From positions 1 through 64,000 of the forward strand of contig JBGVTE010000065.1 of assembly GCA_041862375.1 (NCBI GenBank): DNA of 64,000 nucleotides, read 5' to 3'. The position numbers were made by a program, and so were the translations under genes. This document shows, in pieces, positions 50,962 through 60,442 of the stretch. The notes below the pieces were generated by a model. The model saw only the letters and a program-made list of their open reading frames with translations, searched no databases and was not told the DNA's origin. How positions within the stretch are numbered: position 1 is the stretch's first letter; every line of letters begins with the position of its first letter. Source of the DNA: WVZL01 sp041862375 (GTDB lineage Bacteria > Acidobacteriota > Aminicenantia > Aminicenantales > Aminicenantaceae).

Positions 50962-52377
50962 ATGGATACTTACGGCTGGCTTTCGGTCCTCCCCCCCTTG
51001 CTTGCTATTCTCCTGGCAATTAAAACAAAACATGTTTACCTCTCGCTGACCCTCGGAATCTGGCTTGGTTGGACTATTATCAGCTCTTGGAATCCTCTCC
51101 AGGGTCTCATCCAGACACTCAATATACTTGTTGCTGTATTTAGGGATGCAGACAATACACGTGTGGTTCTCTTCAGCGCCATGATAGGAGCAATCATCAC
51201 CTTCACCCAGTATTCTGGAGGAATGGAAGGCTTTGTTAACTGGGTATTCGGGAAAGGCTTGGTACGCTCAAGAAAAGGGGCTTCGTTCCTTGCCTGGTTT
51301 CTCGGCTTTATCATCTTCATTGAATCAAGCATATGTGTCCTTGTATCGGGTGCTGTGACGAGGCCTCTCTTTGACAGACTGAAAATATCCCGCGAAAAAT
51401 TAAGCTATATTCTTGACTCTACCTCGGCCCCAAAATGCATCCTCATTCCTTTGAATGCCTGGGGTGCATATGTCATCGGGCTCTTGATTTCCCAGGGAGT
51501 TGAAAATCCCGTCAGAGTCATGGTTTCTTCCATGCCCTTTAATTTTTACGCTATCCTGGCTATCCTTCTTGTTCTCGGAGTTGTCATCACCGGTAAAGAT
51601 TTCGGTCCCATGAAAAAGGCTGAAAGGAGAGTGCTTCACGAGAATAAGATTCTTCGAGATGGGGCTGAACCTCTTATCTCCAATGATGTCGTTATGATGG
51701 AATACAAGAATGGTGTTCCCCTTCGGGCCGTAAACATGATTTTGCCTGTAGCAATCATGGTGGCAATGATGCCAGTAGTCCTTTTCATAACTGGAAAGGG
51801 CAATATAATGGAAGGATCAGGCTCGCTTTCTGTTCTCTGGGCAGTTGTCACAGCTCTTATCGTCGGCGCTGTTGCTTACAGAATTCAAAATATAATGAAT
51901 ATAAAAGAGATTACCGATACGTTTATGAAAGGAGTTGGAGGATTAATTCCTCTTGCGAGTCTTATGATCTTAGCTTTTGCAATCGGGGATACCTGCGATA
52001 AACTCGGCACAGGACCCTTTGTGGCGCAGGTTGCAAAATCCACCTTTCATCCTGGAATTATTCCAGCTTTGCTCTTTCTTGTATCCTGTTTTATCGCTTT
52101 TTCCACAGGAACTTCATGGGGAACATTCGCCATCATGATTCCTATCGCAGTCCCCATGATTAATATAATCGGCCTCCACCCAGGCCTCGTCATTGCCTCT
52201 GTTTTAGGAGGAGGAGTTTTCGGAGACCACTGCTCGCCTATTTCTGATACGACCATTATTTCATCAATGGCATCTGCCACTGATCACATCGACCATGTAA
52301 GAACCCAGCTCCCGTACGCTCTGACAGCTGCCGCTTTTTCGCTTTTACTCTTTTTACTGTTTGGCTTTATCTTATGA
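50962..52377 (+). CDS. NhaC-type Na+/H+ antiporter family protein
   Basis: A protein of 471 residues with about 11-12 membrane helices. LPPLLAILLAIKTKHVYLSLTLGIWLG, LSYILDSTSAPKCILIPLNAWGAY and VFGDHCSPISDTTIISSMAS are signatures of the NhaC/MleN-like group. Members exchange Na+ for H+, or Na+-lactate for H+-malate. The 276-bp gap before it holds only a weak hairpin after uvrA (TATGAA/TTCATA near 50690) and no gene. It has no clear ribosome-binding site. Confidence 0.87.
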   Translation: MDTYGWLSVLPPLLAILLAIKTKHVYLSLTLGIWLGWTIISSWNPLQGLIQTLNILVAVFRDADNTRVVLFSAMIGAIITFTQYSGGMEGFVNWVFGKGLVRSRKGASFLAWFLGFIIFIESSICVLVSGAVTRPLFDRLKISREKLSYILDSTSAPKCILIPLNAWGAYVIGLLISQGVENPVRVMVSSMPFNFYAILAILLVLGVVITGKDFGPMKKAERRVLHENKILRDGAEPLISNDVVMMEYKNGVPLRAVNMILPVAIMVAMMPVVLFITGKGNIMEGSGSLSVLWAVVTALIVGAVAYRIQNIMNIKEITDTFMKGVGGLIPLASLMILAFAIGDTCDKLGTGPFVAQVAKSTFHPGIIPALLFLVSCFIAFSTGTSWGTFAIMIPIAVPMINIIGLHPGLVIASVLGGGVFGDHCSPISDTTIISSMASATDHIDHVRTQLPYALTAAAFSLLLFLLFGFIL

Positions 52378-52399
52378 ATATGAAGTGATACCGGGCTTT

Positions 52400-52452
52400 A
52401 GTAATTCAGCAGCTTAATATTTATAAAAGAGAGGCTCTTTTGCTGGATTACT
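52400..52452 (+). other. Stacked hairpin between the antiporter and hydrolase genes
   Basis: AGTAATTCAGCA (52400-52411) pairs with 52441-52452 with one G-U pair. Inside it AAAGAG (52426-52431) pairs with CTCTTT (52435-52440). No T run follows, so it is either a weak terminator or a processing/regulatory structure. Confidence 0.4.
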
Positions 52453-52541
52453 CAGTCACTGACAAAATGAGTAATTCAATTTACACGAATAAAAAGTCCT
52501 AATACATATCAGCTTTAGAATCAAAGAGGAGGTTTTATACC

Positions 52542-54686
52542 ATGAGCAGACGGAGTAAACCAGGAAATATTCTTTTTGTCACAATCGTCTGGATTGCTCT
52601 GAGCATTCTTAATCTGGGAGCAATCGAGTCAGTTCAATCTCCCTATGCTGAAGCAATAAAGGCATTCGAAAAATTTGTAATTGAGAAAATGGAGATCGAA
52701 AATGTCCAGGGGCTTTCAATCGGATTTGTTAAGGATGGCTTTGTCTGGACAAAGGGTTTTGGCTACGCTGACCTCGAAAACATGTCGCCAGCAAAGCCAG
52801 AGAGCTCCTACCGTCTGGCCTCTGTGACCAAGACTATAACAGCCATAGCTGTCCTCCAGCTGGTTGAAAAAGGGAAGATAAGCCTTGATGCTGAAGTCCA
52901 AACTTATGTTCCCTATTTTCCGAAAAAGAAGTGGCCTGTTACCGTTCGCCAGCTTTTAGGACACCTGGGAGGAATAAGCCACTATAAAAACTACGATGCT
53001 GAAAGCCATATAAAAATCCACAAAAACACCAAAGAAGCAATTGCTATCTTCAAAGATTTTAAGCTCGTTGCGGAGCCCGGCACGCGCTATAGCTATTCAA
53101 GCTACGGTTATAATCTCTTGGGTGCGGTTGTTGAAGGTGCATCAGGCCAATCATACGGCAAATACATTAAAGAGCACATCTTTGATCCTCTTGGCATGAA
53201 AGATTCTCGGCTTGATGATCCTGTGGACTTGATCCCATACAGAGTGAGAGGATACAGAATTATTAACGGAGAAATAAAAAATTCAGAATACGTGGATATA
53301 TCAAGCAGGTTTGCCGGAGGGGGAACTCGCTCGACAGTTATCGACCTCCTGAAATATGCTCAGGGCATATTTTCAGGAAAACTCCTGGATGAAGAAACAT
53401 GGCGCCAGATGTTCACCCCGATGGCACTCCGTGACCAGCACTATACTGGCTACGGCATGGGGTGGACCGTGCGGCCCGCAGGTAGCCACTTTGCCGTCAG
53501 TCACGGAGGCTCTCAACCAGAGACAAGAACTCACATCCTGATTTTTCCAAAAGAAAGATTTGCCGCTGCCCTTGCTTCAAACAGAGAGGGACTTGATCTC
53601 AGTCCATTCTACAGAAGACTCATCCAGCTCATCCTGGAGGAAGATATTCAGAGCACAGCCTACGCCCCTGACAGGATTAAACAAACAATATATAATGCAT
53701 GCGCACAGACTTTTTTCTACGGGATGAGCTATTATGACTGGCATGGGAATTCTCTTACTTCAGAAAAAGAGGAGCTCGATCAAGCTTTTTCCTTTTTTAA
53801 CAAATACGTAAACGAAAAAAATCTTGGAAGTAATTTCAAAGAATACAAAACAAAAATAGACGATGGAATTCATCCCATCTCCGGCCGGGCTCTTACCAAG
53901 GTAGGATCGCACATGGCACATGTCCTTCGGGAAATTTATGGCAATGACAGGCTTAGAAGCTACCGCACGAAGGGGCCTCTGGCATTTTTCTCTGATTACA
54001 TTACTATCAGTAAGAATGAATCTAAATATAAAAAATTCCGCTTCCACAAAAAATTGAATAAACTTATTTCTGGATGGGAAAAAGCTTGGAAAGCAACATA
54101 TAATGATTTTGTCCGCAGGATGTTTTTCACTGTTAACACAAATTTTAATGAAACGGGTCCAATCCTGAAAGACACCTTTTCAGGCGCAGAACTCTATCCA
54201 GATTTCAGCGTTGATATAGCCAGTGTTTCACTGAAACTTCTTGAGAAGAATGATGTTGCGAAAGCCTTTGAATTACTAACATTAAACCAGGAACTCTACC
54301 CCAACTCACCACGTCCCCTAAGTGCTCTTGCCTTTGCTAATATCTGGACTGGAAAAATGGAGAATGCACGTATACATTTTATAAAGGCCCACAGCCTGGA
54401 CCCTTATCATCCTGCAGTGAGCGTTAATCAATTTTTCAGGTATAGAAGCCTATTAGTGCGAGTAAAGAAACTCAAGGAAGCGCTATCTCTCCTTATTATT
54501 GCTACTGAACTCCATCCCAAGGAGGCACGCCTCTACGTGGAAATTGGTGAGGCTTATTTTCGAGCAAAGCAAAAAGAAAAAGCCATTGAATATTTCAAGA
54601 AAGCCCTGGAAATTGATCCCGAGCTTGAAAGAGCCAAAAAAAGATTAGAGGCATTCGAGAAAGAAAAGGAGAAAAAAGAGAAATGA
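52542..54686 (+). CDS. Secreted serine hydrolase (beta-lactamase/PBP fold) with C-terminal TPR repeats
   Basis: A protein of 714 residues. A signal sequence (about 9-28) precedes a beta-lactamase-fold domain with the nucleophile motif SVTK (Ser94, Lys97). At the usual YxN site it reads YSS (185-187, in YSYSSYGYNLLG), and HGG is at 321-323. Residues about 390-560 form an unrecognised region. The last 150 or so carry TPR units (KEALSLLIIATELHPKEARLYVEIGEAYFRAKQKEKAIEYFKKALEIDPE). Such enzymes act on D-amino-acid peptides or esters in the periplasm. A strong GAGGAGG site is present. The stop overlaps the SagB-like gene (ATGA). Confidence 0.87.
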   Translation: MSRRSKPGNILFVTIVWIALSILNLGAIESVQSPYAEAIKAFEKFVIEKMEIENVQGLSIGFVKDGFVWTKGFGYADLENMSPAKPESSYRLASVTKTITAIAVLQLVEKGKISLDAEVQTYVPYFPKKKWPVTVRQLLGHLGGISHYKNYDAESHIKIHKNTKEAIAIFKDFKLVAEPGTRYSYSSYGYNLLGAVVEGASGQSYGKYIKEHIFDPLGMKDSRLDDPVDLIPYRVRGYRIINGEIKNSEYVDISSRFAGGGTRSTVIDLLKYAQGIFSGKLLDEETWRQMFTPMALRDQHYTGYGMGWTVRPAGSHFAVSHGGSQPETRTHILIFPKERFAAALASNREGLDLSPFYRRLIQLILEEDIQSTAYAPDRIKQTIYNACAQTFFYGMSYYDWHGNSLTSEKEELDQAFSFFNKYVNEKNLGSNFKEYKTKIDDGIHPISGRALTKVGSHMAHVLREIYGNDRLRSYRTKGPLAFFSDYITISKNESKYKKFRFHKKLNKLISGWEKAWKATYNDFVRRMFFTVNTNFNETGPILKDTFSGAELYPDFSVDIASVSLKLLEKNDVAKAFELLTLNQELYPNSPRPLSALAFANIWTGKMENARIHFIKAHSLDPYHPAVSVNQFFRYRSLLVRVKKLKEALSLLIIATELHPKEARLYVEIGEAYFRAKQKEKAIEYFKKALEIDPELERAKKRLEAFEKEKEKKEK

Positions 54687-55411
54687 AGAAAAGTATTGGA
54701 GATCTTTTCCAGAAAGAAACCAAATACTTTAGAGGTAAACTTCCAGGCGGTCCTCTGATTTGGAGTCGGAAGCCTGAAACATACAAAAACTATCCTTCTT
54801 CGCCAAAAATTCCACTAGATCCACCTGAAGAGAAGGAGGGAATGATTGTCTGGGAAGCAATAAAGCTCCGCCGGAACGTCAGAAATTTTGTTGACAGGCC
54901 CATGAAAAAAGCCCATCTTTCGCTGCTTCTCTGGGCGACACAGGGAATTACAGCAAAATACATGGGTTATGAACTCAGAGCAGCCCCTTCAGCAGGAGCA
55001 CTTTATCCGGTGGAGACTTACCTTTCTGTCCACAGCGTGGAAGAAATTGAGCCTGGAATTTACCACTATGGAGTGAAAAACCACGAGCTTCACCAGCTGC
55101 GTCAGGGAGATTTTCGCACTGCTATTACTCAAGCAGTTCTTGACCAGGATTTTGTTTTTTCAGCAAATGTTGTTTTCATCTGGACAGCCATTTTTGAGAG
55201 ATCAAAATGGAAGTATAATCAAAGAGCTTACCGCTATGTATACCTTGATGCAGGCCATATTGCTCAAAATTGTGCCTTAGCAGCTGTCTCATTAGGGCTT
55301 GGAAGCTGCCAGGTTGGGGCTCTCTACGATGATGAGGTGAACGACATTCTCGGAGTTGATGGTGAAGAGGAGAGTATCCTCTATACGACAGCAGTAGGTC
55401 ACCCTTCTTAA
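54683..55411 (+). CDS. SagB/ThcOx-type nitroreductase-family oxidoreductase
   Basis: A protein of 242 residues. WEAIKLRRNVRNFVDRPM, LLLWATQGIT, RAAPSAGALYPVETYLSV and DAGHIAQNCALAAVSLGLGSCQVGALYDDEVNDILG are typical of the SagB group, FMN enzymes that include azoline dehydrogenases of RiPP clusters. Stand-alone SagB-like proteins of this length are also widespread with unknown substrates. No YcaO or precursor peptide is visible here. It is translationally coupled to the serine hydrolase by a 4-bp overlap. Probably cytosolic, since no signal peptide is seen. Confidence 0.87.
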   Translation: MKKSIGDLFQKETKYFRGKLPGGPLIWSRKPETYKNYPSSPKIPLDPPEEKEGMIVWEAIKLRRNVRNFVDRPMKKAHLSLLLWATQGITAKYMGYELRAAPSAGALYPVETYLSVHSVEEIEPGIYHYGVKNHELHQLRQGDFRTAITQAVLDQDFVFSANVVFIWTAIFERSKWKYNQRAYRYVYLDAGHIAQNCALAAVSLGLGSCQVGALYDDEVNDILGVDGEEESILYTTAVGHPS

Positions 55412-55471
55412 TCAATTAAAATTTTTGTAAACTTTTATACAAAAACTCTCGTCTAACAGGAGGAAGTGAAA

Positions 55472-55849
55472 GTGACTGGTATCATATTGTTACACATAGG
55501 CTCTATTTTAATTATCATGTGGGGAATAGGTCACATTATCCCGACTAAATCTGTTGTTGACGGCTTCGGGCAAATATCAGAGGATAACAGGCGAATAATT
55601 ACCATGGAATGGATCGCAGAAGGTCTAACACTGTGCTTTTTGGGGATACTCGTGCTATCTGTTACCCTTTCCGGAGGCTCTCAAAGTGCTGTTTCTAAGA
55701 TTGTGTACTGGATATCAGCCGCTGTCCTTATCATTATGGCAGTGTTGAGTTCACTGACAGGTGCCAGAACATCAATTGTACAAATGAAGATTTGCCCATT
55801 TGTGAAAACTGCTGTGGCAATCCTGTTTTTCCTTGGGCCTGTTTTGTAA
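55472..55849 (+). CDS. Small four-helix membrane protein of unknown function
   Basis: About 125 residues with four hydrophobic helices and short loops. It begins TGIILLHIGSILIIMWGIGHIIPTKSVVDGFG. I chose the GTG at 55472, 8 nt after AGGAGG; a GTG at 55466 is closer to the site than normal. I do not recognise a named family. It lies 60 bp after the SagB-like gene and may be part of the same transcript. Confidence 0.65.
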   Translation: MTGIILLHIGSILIIMWGIGHIIPTKSVVDGFGQISEDNRRIITMEWIAEGLTLCFLGILVLSVTLSGGSQSAVSKIVYWISAAVLIIMAVLSSLTGARTSIVQMKICPFVKTAVAILFFLGPVL

Positions 55850-56001
55850 AGAGCCGACAATTCAATCAAGGATTCCGATAAAAAGGTTGCTCATTTACTT
55901 ATTAGATTTTGAGTTATAAAATATTCGAGGATCATATCCCGAAAAGTCAACTATGAAGTTTGACAGCAAATTATCCTATCTGATCTAGGGAGTAAAGAGC
56001 G

Positions 56002-56973
56002 ATGAAAAAATATTTTATCTCCGGGTTCTGTTTCATTATCTTCATCTTGCTATTTCTTTTTCTTTCCGGAGACACCAAGCCCCAGGAAGAAAAGCCGTGG
56101 CACTGGAGTCTGGAAAAAATAAAATCCACTGTCGGAAAAGTACGCGCAGGAAGGGACCTTACTCCTCAAAGCTGGCCGGACGGGGCAAAAGTAGCAGTTG
56201 GCCTCTCTTTTGATTTTGATGCAGAAACAAACGCTTTAAGAGACAAAGTTATTTCTCCTGGCGTATTTTCTCAGGGAGAATACTCAGCCAGGATTGCTAT
56301 CCCCAGAATTTTGGCCCTGCTCGATAAATACAGGATTCCGGCTTCCTTTTTTGTGCCTGCAGTTAGTGCCCTCCTTCACCAAGAGGAAATAAAGGCTGTC
56401 GTGGCAAAAGGTGTTCACGAAATTGGGTTGCATGGATGGATTCATGAGCGGAACTCACTCTTGTCTGAAGAGGAAGAAAGAGAGCTGATGAAGAAATCTT
56501 ATGATGTTCTCAAAGAGTTAACAGGCAAAGCACCTGTTGGGATTCGGACACCATCATGGGACTTTAGCCTCTCAACCATCAAAATTATTAAAGAGCTTGG
56601 TCTTCTCTATGACAGCAGCCTTATGGCTGACGATCGTCCTTATGAGATTCTTGAGGATGGCGAGCCAACAGGAGTAGTCGAGCTCCCTGTAGAATGGCTC
56701 CTGGATGACTATCCTTATTTTGGCTTCTCACGCTTCACGAGTATTCGCCCTCACATTACTCCCATGGACGTTTTTTCTATCTGGGCGGCTGAATTCGACA
56801 AAGCTTGCGAGGAAGGAACAATTTTTATCTTAACCATGCATCCTAAAATCACGGGCCACCGCAGCCGCATAATAATGTTGGAAAAACTTGTTCAACATAT
56901 CTTATCTAATAAAAATGTTTGGTTTGCCACCCACGAAAATATTGCCCGTTATGTGAAAAGGAATGAGAATTAG
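56002..56973 (+). CDS. Polysaccharide deacetylase (NodB-type), membrane-anchored or secreted
   Basis: A protein of 323 residues with an N-terminal hydrophobic segment (about 7-22). The NodB catalytic motifs are SFDFDAET (Asp71, Asp73), ASFFVPA, HEIGLHGWIHER (metal His144 and His148), GIRTPSWDFS and a closing LTMHP. The DFDAET form and the length match the HpPgdA/SCO-type group that acts on peptidoglycan or small N-acyl sugars. It would deacetylate a periplasmic glycan. It stands 27 bp from the downstream C45 gene's reading frame, so an operon is likely. Confidence 0.88.
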   Translation: MKKYFISGFCFIIFILLFLFLSGDTKPQEEKPWHWSLEKIKSTVGKVRAGRDLTPQSWPDGAKVAVGLSFDFDAETNALRDKVISPGVFSQGEYSARIAIPRILALLDKYRIPASFFVPAVSALLHQEEIKAVVAKGVHEIGLHGWIHERNSLLSEEEERELMKKSYDVLKELTGKAPVGIRTPSWDFSLSTIKIIKELGLLYDSSLMADDRPYEILEDGEPTGVVELPVEWLLDDYPYFGFSRFTSIRPHITPMDVFSIWAAEFDKACEEGTIFILTMHPKITGHRSRIIMLEKLVQHILSNKNVWFATHENIARYVKRNEN

Positions 56974-57024
56974 GAGAAAAAGAATATAATAACAAAATTA
57001 ATGAAGATCAAAGGAGTCGTAACC

Positions 57025-58263
57025 ATGAAAAAAAGAAATTATAAACTTGGTGTATTCGTCCTTCTTGCCCTTATTTTATCAGGTGCTTTTGAATTATTTC
57101 CTTGCACTGTGGCTGTAGCCTCAGGCAAGGCAACTCCAGACGGTCGGCCTCTCATGTGGAAGAACCGTGATACTTCAGTGCTGGATAATAAAGTCCTCTA
57201 CTTAAAGGGAGTAAAATATGGCTTTATAGGAATAGTTAATGCCGATGATAAAAAGGGAGAGCATGTCTGGGCGGGGATAAACACTGAAGGTTTCGCCATC
57301 ATGAACTCTGCTTCGGCTGATCTTGCTGAAAAAGGGGAAAAAACGCTAGATAACGGGAGATTTATGAAGATAGCACTCGGAGAATGCGCGAACATTCGAG
57401 ATTTCGAAAACATACTCAAGAGAACAAAGGGGAAGAGAGATGTTGGAGCGAACTTCGGCGTAATCGATGCTGAGGGCAATGCCTGTATTTATGAAACCAG
57501 CAGCACAGGTTTTGAAAAGTTCGACGCGAATGATCCAAGGGTAGCTCCTTCTGGCTACATCATCAGAACAAATTATGCTTTTACTTCTCCTGTTGAAAAC
57601 GGCGGGGGAGGATACATTAGATTTGAACGAGCCTTACGCCTGTTCCAGGCTGCTTACTCAGAGGGTAGGCTGGATTACAAGTTTATCATTCAGCAGGTTT
57701 CAAGAGATCTTGTCAATGAGAAGCTTCATTCACATCCTCTTTCAAATCCAGAGGTGTCTGACTCCAGCACTCCTTTTTACGTTAACACAAATGACACAAT
57801 CAACCGCAATTCTACTGCTTCAGTTGCGGTCTTCCATGGTGTTTCAAGCCCCGAAAACGCTTACCTTTCCACAATGTGGGTTCTTCTTGGACAGCCGGTT
57901 TGTACTGTAGCTGTCCCCTTATGGGCTTCTGCCTCAGATATTCCATCTGCGCTCTCAGGCTCTGGGAATGCTTACCTTAATAATTTTTCAAGGGGACTTG
58001 CCTCTTTTCTCTATCCTGATAGAAGAGGCCATATGTATCAGTACATGAATGTAACCAGGCTCAGGAATTATGGAGGTGATGGAGTTCTCAAAAAGCTCAT
58101 CAGGATTGAAAGTCAAGTCTTTGCCAAGACAGAAGAAAAACTACGGGAATGGCAAGTGAGGAAACCCACTGGAAGCGAAATCAACAATTTTGAGGGAAAG
58201 ATATCAGAATGGGTTTTTGAGTCATTAAAAAGCTCTTTTCCCCATATCAAATATGCAGATTAA
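57025..58263 (+). CDS. Secreted C45-type Ntn-hydrolase (acyltransferase/amidase-like)
   Basis: About 412 residues from the ATG at 57025, which has AAAGGAG about 10 nt upstream; an ATG at 57001 is in frame but lacks a site. The signal peptide ends at ELFPC, leaving Cys27 in CTVAVASGKATPDGRPLMWKNRD as the N-terminal nucleophile, the pattern of the C45/choloylglycine-hydrolase-like superfamily. EHVWAGINTEGFAIMNS and GANFGVIDAEGNACIYETS follow. These enzymes cleave or transfer linear amides (penicillin, bile salts, carcinine); the substrate here is unknown. Confidence 0.83.
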   Translation: MKKRNYKLGVFVLLALILSGAFELFPCTVAVASGKATPDGRPLMWKNRDTSVLDNKVLYLKGVKYGFIGIVNADDKKGEHVWAGINTEGFAIMNSASADLAEKGEKTLDNGRFMKIALGECANIRDFENILKRTKGKRDVGANFGVIDAEGNACIYETSSTGFEKFDANDPRVAPSGYIIRTNYAFTSPVENGGGGYIRFERALRLFQAAYSEGRLDYKFIIQQVSRDLVNEKLHSHPLSNPEVSDSSTPFYVNTNDTINRNSTASVAVFHGVSSPENAYLSTMWVLLGQPVCTVAVPLWASASDIPSALSGSGNAYLNNFSRGLASFLYPDRRGHMYQYMNVTRLRNYGGDGVLKKLIRIESQVFAKTEEKLREWQVRKPTGSEINNFEGKISEWVFESLKSSFPHIKYAD

Positions 58264-58422
58264 ATATAGACTAGCTGTTCACCGTTCACCTTGAGCTCTT
58301 CATTTAAATATGTCCGTATAAATGCATAAAAAAAATGAAATCGTCAGGCAAAATTGGATTTGATAAATCTAAATCCTGCAACAAAGAAATACTATGCAGG
58401 TTTTAAGAAACAGAAGAGAAAA

Positions 58423-59472
58423 TTACGTGTCAGCAACTTTTTTATCAGGTTTTTCTGGAATAAGCCCTACTTTTTGCCGAATTTCCTGATCCAGTTGAGC
58501 TTTAAGTTTTTCATTCTCCTTAAGGAGTTTTTTGACATTCTCTCTTCCCTGTCCGATACGCTCTCCTTTGTATGAATACCAGGTTCCGCTTTTTTCGATT
58601 AATCCGATATCCAATCCACAGTCAATCAAATCGCCTTCTTTGGAAATTCCTTCTCCATAAATGATGTCAAACTGAGCTACTTTGAAAGGAGGAGCCATTT
58701 TATTCTTTACAATTTTCACTTTTACCCTGTTCCCGATTACCTTTTCTCCCTCTTTCAAAGTGGCAATTCTTCGGATATCTATTCTCATTGAAGAATAGAA
58801 CTTCAGAGCTCTTCCTCCTGTGGTCGTTTCAGGGCTTCCCAGGAAAAAGCCGATTTTTTCTCGGATCTGGTTAACAAAGATAAAACATGTCTTGGAACGG
58901 CTGACAATGGCTGCCAGCTTTCTCAATGCCTGGGACATTAACCGAGCTTGAAGCCCCATGTGGGCATCGCCCATTTCTCCTTCAAGCTCAGCTTTAGGAA
59001 CAAGAGCAGCCACCGAGTCAATCACGATCACATCCACAGCCCCGCTCCTCACAAGAACTTCGGCAATCTCCAATGCCTGCTCTCCATAATCAGGCTGAGA
59101 AATGAGAAGATTATCCACGTCCACCCCAACACTTGCAGCATAGCCGGAATCCAAGGCATGCTCAGCATCTATAAAGGCAGCCTGCCCTCCCTGATTTTGG
59201 GCTTCAGCAATTACATGAAGAGCCAGCGTTGTCTTGCCAGTGGCTTCAGGACCAAAAACTTCAACTACCCTCCCCCGGGGAAAACCACCTATTCCCAAGC
59301 TCAAATCAAACGCTATTGAGCCGGTCGGGATAGCAGGTATTTTAATTGCAGCTTCTTTTTGCCCCATTTTCATAACAGCGCCTTTGCCAAACTGCTTTTC
59401 TATCTGAGAAAGAGCAGCTTCTATGGCTCGTTCCTTTGAAGAAGCTTTTTGTTCATTTCCTTCTCTTTCCAT
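58423..59472 (-). CDS. recA: Recombinase RecA
   Basis: RecA forms filaments on single-stranded DNA for recombinational repair and SOS induction. The 349 residues match the family. MKMGQKEAAIKIPAIPTGSIAFDLSLGIGGFPRGR, Walker A GPEATGKTT, VIVIDSVAALVPKAELEGEMGD, and loop L2 near FFLGSPETTTGGRALKFYSS are intact. It has a GGAGGAG site. I saw no LexA box in the 105-bp upstream gap. The gap on its 3' side (58264-58422) shows nothing convincing. Confidence 0.97.
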   Translation of the reverse strand: MEREGNEQKASSKERAIEAALSQIEKQFGKGAVMKMGQKEAAIKIPAIPTGSIAFDLSLGIGGFPRGRVVEVFGPEATGKTTLALHVIAEAQNQGGQAAFIDAEHALDSGYAASVGVDVDNLLISQPDYGEQALEIAEVLVRSGAVDVIVIDSVAALVPKAELEGEMGDAHMGLQARLMSQALRKLAAIVSRSKTCFIFVNQIREKIGFFLGSPETTTGGRALKFYSSMRIDIRRIATLKEGEKVIGNRVKVKIVKNKMAPPFKVAQFDIIYGEGISKEGDLIDCGLDIGLIEKSGTWYSYKGERIGQGRENVKKLLKENEKLKAQLDQEIRQKVGLIPEKPDKKVADT

Positions 59473-59577
59473 TTTTTTCTCCTCCGATCCAGAGTTTTAT
59501 ATTTTTCCAGATATAGCTTTTTCTTTTTTATTTATATTCTAGCGTTTTCCTAGATTCACCTTTTCTTTGTCCTAATC

Positions 59578-60432
59578 TCATTTACCGTAATCATAGAATC
59601 CTTGTCCTGTTTTTCGGCCAAGATAGCCTGCATCAACCATTTTCTTTAGTAACGGACAGGGTCTGTATTTAGTATCCTTGAATCCTTCGTATAGTACTTC
59701 CATTATATGAAGACAGACATCCAGTCCTATCAGATCTGCTAAGGCTAAAGGCCCCATGGGATGGTTCATGCCCAGCTTCATGACTGTGTCAATGGCCTCT
59801 GCAGTCCCAACCCCCTCCATCAAGGCATAGACAGCTTCATTTATCATGGGAAGCAAGATTCGGTTTGAGATAAAACCTGGAAAGTCATTCGCCTCTACAG
59901 GTACCTTTCCTAATTTTTCAGCCAGCTCTTTAACCTGATCGAAGGTTTCTTGGGAAGTAGCCATACCCTTTATCAGCTCAACGAGAGTCATCAGAGGAAC
60001 TGGATTCATAAAATGCATCCCCATAAATTGTGAGGGACGATTGGTAAGAGAGGCCAGGCGGGTGATTGATATCGAAGAGGTATTGGAAGCAAGGATAACA
60101 CCGGGAGGCAGAATTTTATCGACCTCTTCCAGCACTTTCTTTTTTACTTCGAAATCTTCGAATACTGCCTCGATGACAAAATCTGAATCTCTAATGTCTG
60201 CCAGATCAACAGTTGTCTTAATCCGGCTCAATACTGCTTCTTTGTCTTCTTCAACTTTTCCTTTCTCTATCAACCTGGATAAGCTCTTATCTATTGTTTT
60301 TTGCGAACGCTCCAGATATTCCTGAGCAACATCACAGAGAATAGCTTCAAACCCAGAAGTTGCGGCAACCTGGGCTATTCCAGTTCCCATAGTTCCAGCA
60401 CCGATAATTCCAATTTTTTTAATACTCATCAT
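59578..60432 (-). CDS. 3-hydroxyacyl-CoA dehydrogenase (3-hydroxybutyryl-CoA type)
   Basis: A protein of 284 residues with the NAD-binding GIIGAGTMGTGIAQVAA at the N-terminus, the catalytic His in MGMHFMNPVP, the Ser/Asn segment SNTSSISITRLA and the C-terminal dimer domain ending GRKTGQGFYDYGK. It interconverts acetoacetyl-CoA and 3-hydroxybutyryl-CoA. Two adjacent ATG codons follow GGGAAGGGGAA. It is 10 bp from the thiolase gene, so they form a two-gene operon. No crotonase or acyl-CoA dehydrogenase is adjacent. Confidence 0.92.
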   Translation of the reverse strand: MMSIKKIGIIGAGTMGTGIAQVAATSGFEAILCDVAQEYLERSQKTIDKSLSRLIEKGKVEEDKEAVLSRIKTTVDLADIRDSDFVIEAVFEDFEVKKKVLEEVDKILPPGVILASNTSSISITRLASLTNRPSQFMGMHFMNPVPLMTLVELIKGMATSQETFDQVKELAEKLGKVPVEANDFPGFISNRILLPMINEAVYALMEGVGTAEAIDTVMKLGMNHPMGPLALADLIGLDVCLHIMEVLYEGFKDTKYRPCPLLKKMVDAGYLGRKTGQGFYDYGK

Positions 60433-60442
60433 TTCCCCTTCC

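Noticed and set aside
58354..58575. A 73-codon plus-strand ORF at the end of recA
   Set aside because: Most of it is antisense to the conserved recA C-terminus, and it has no ribosome-binding site.
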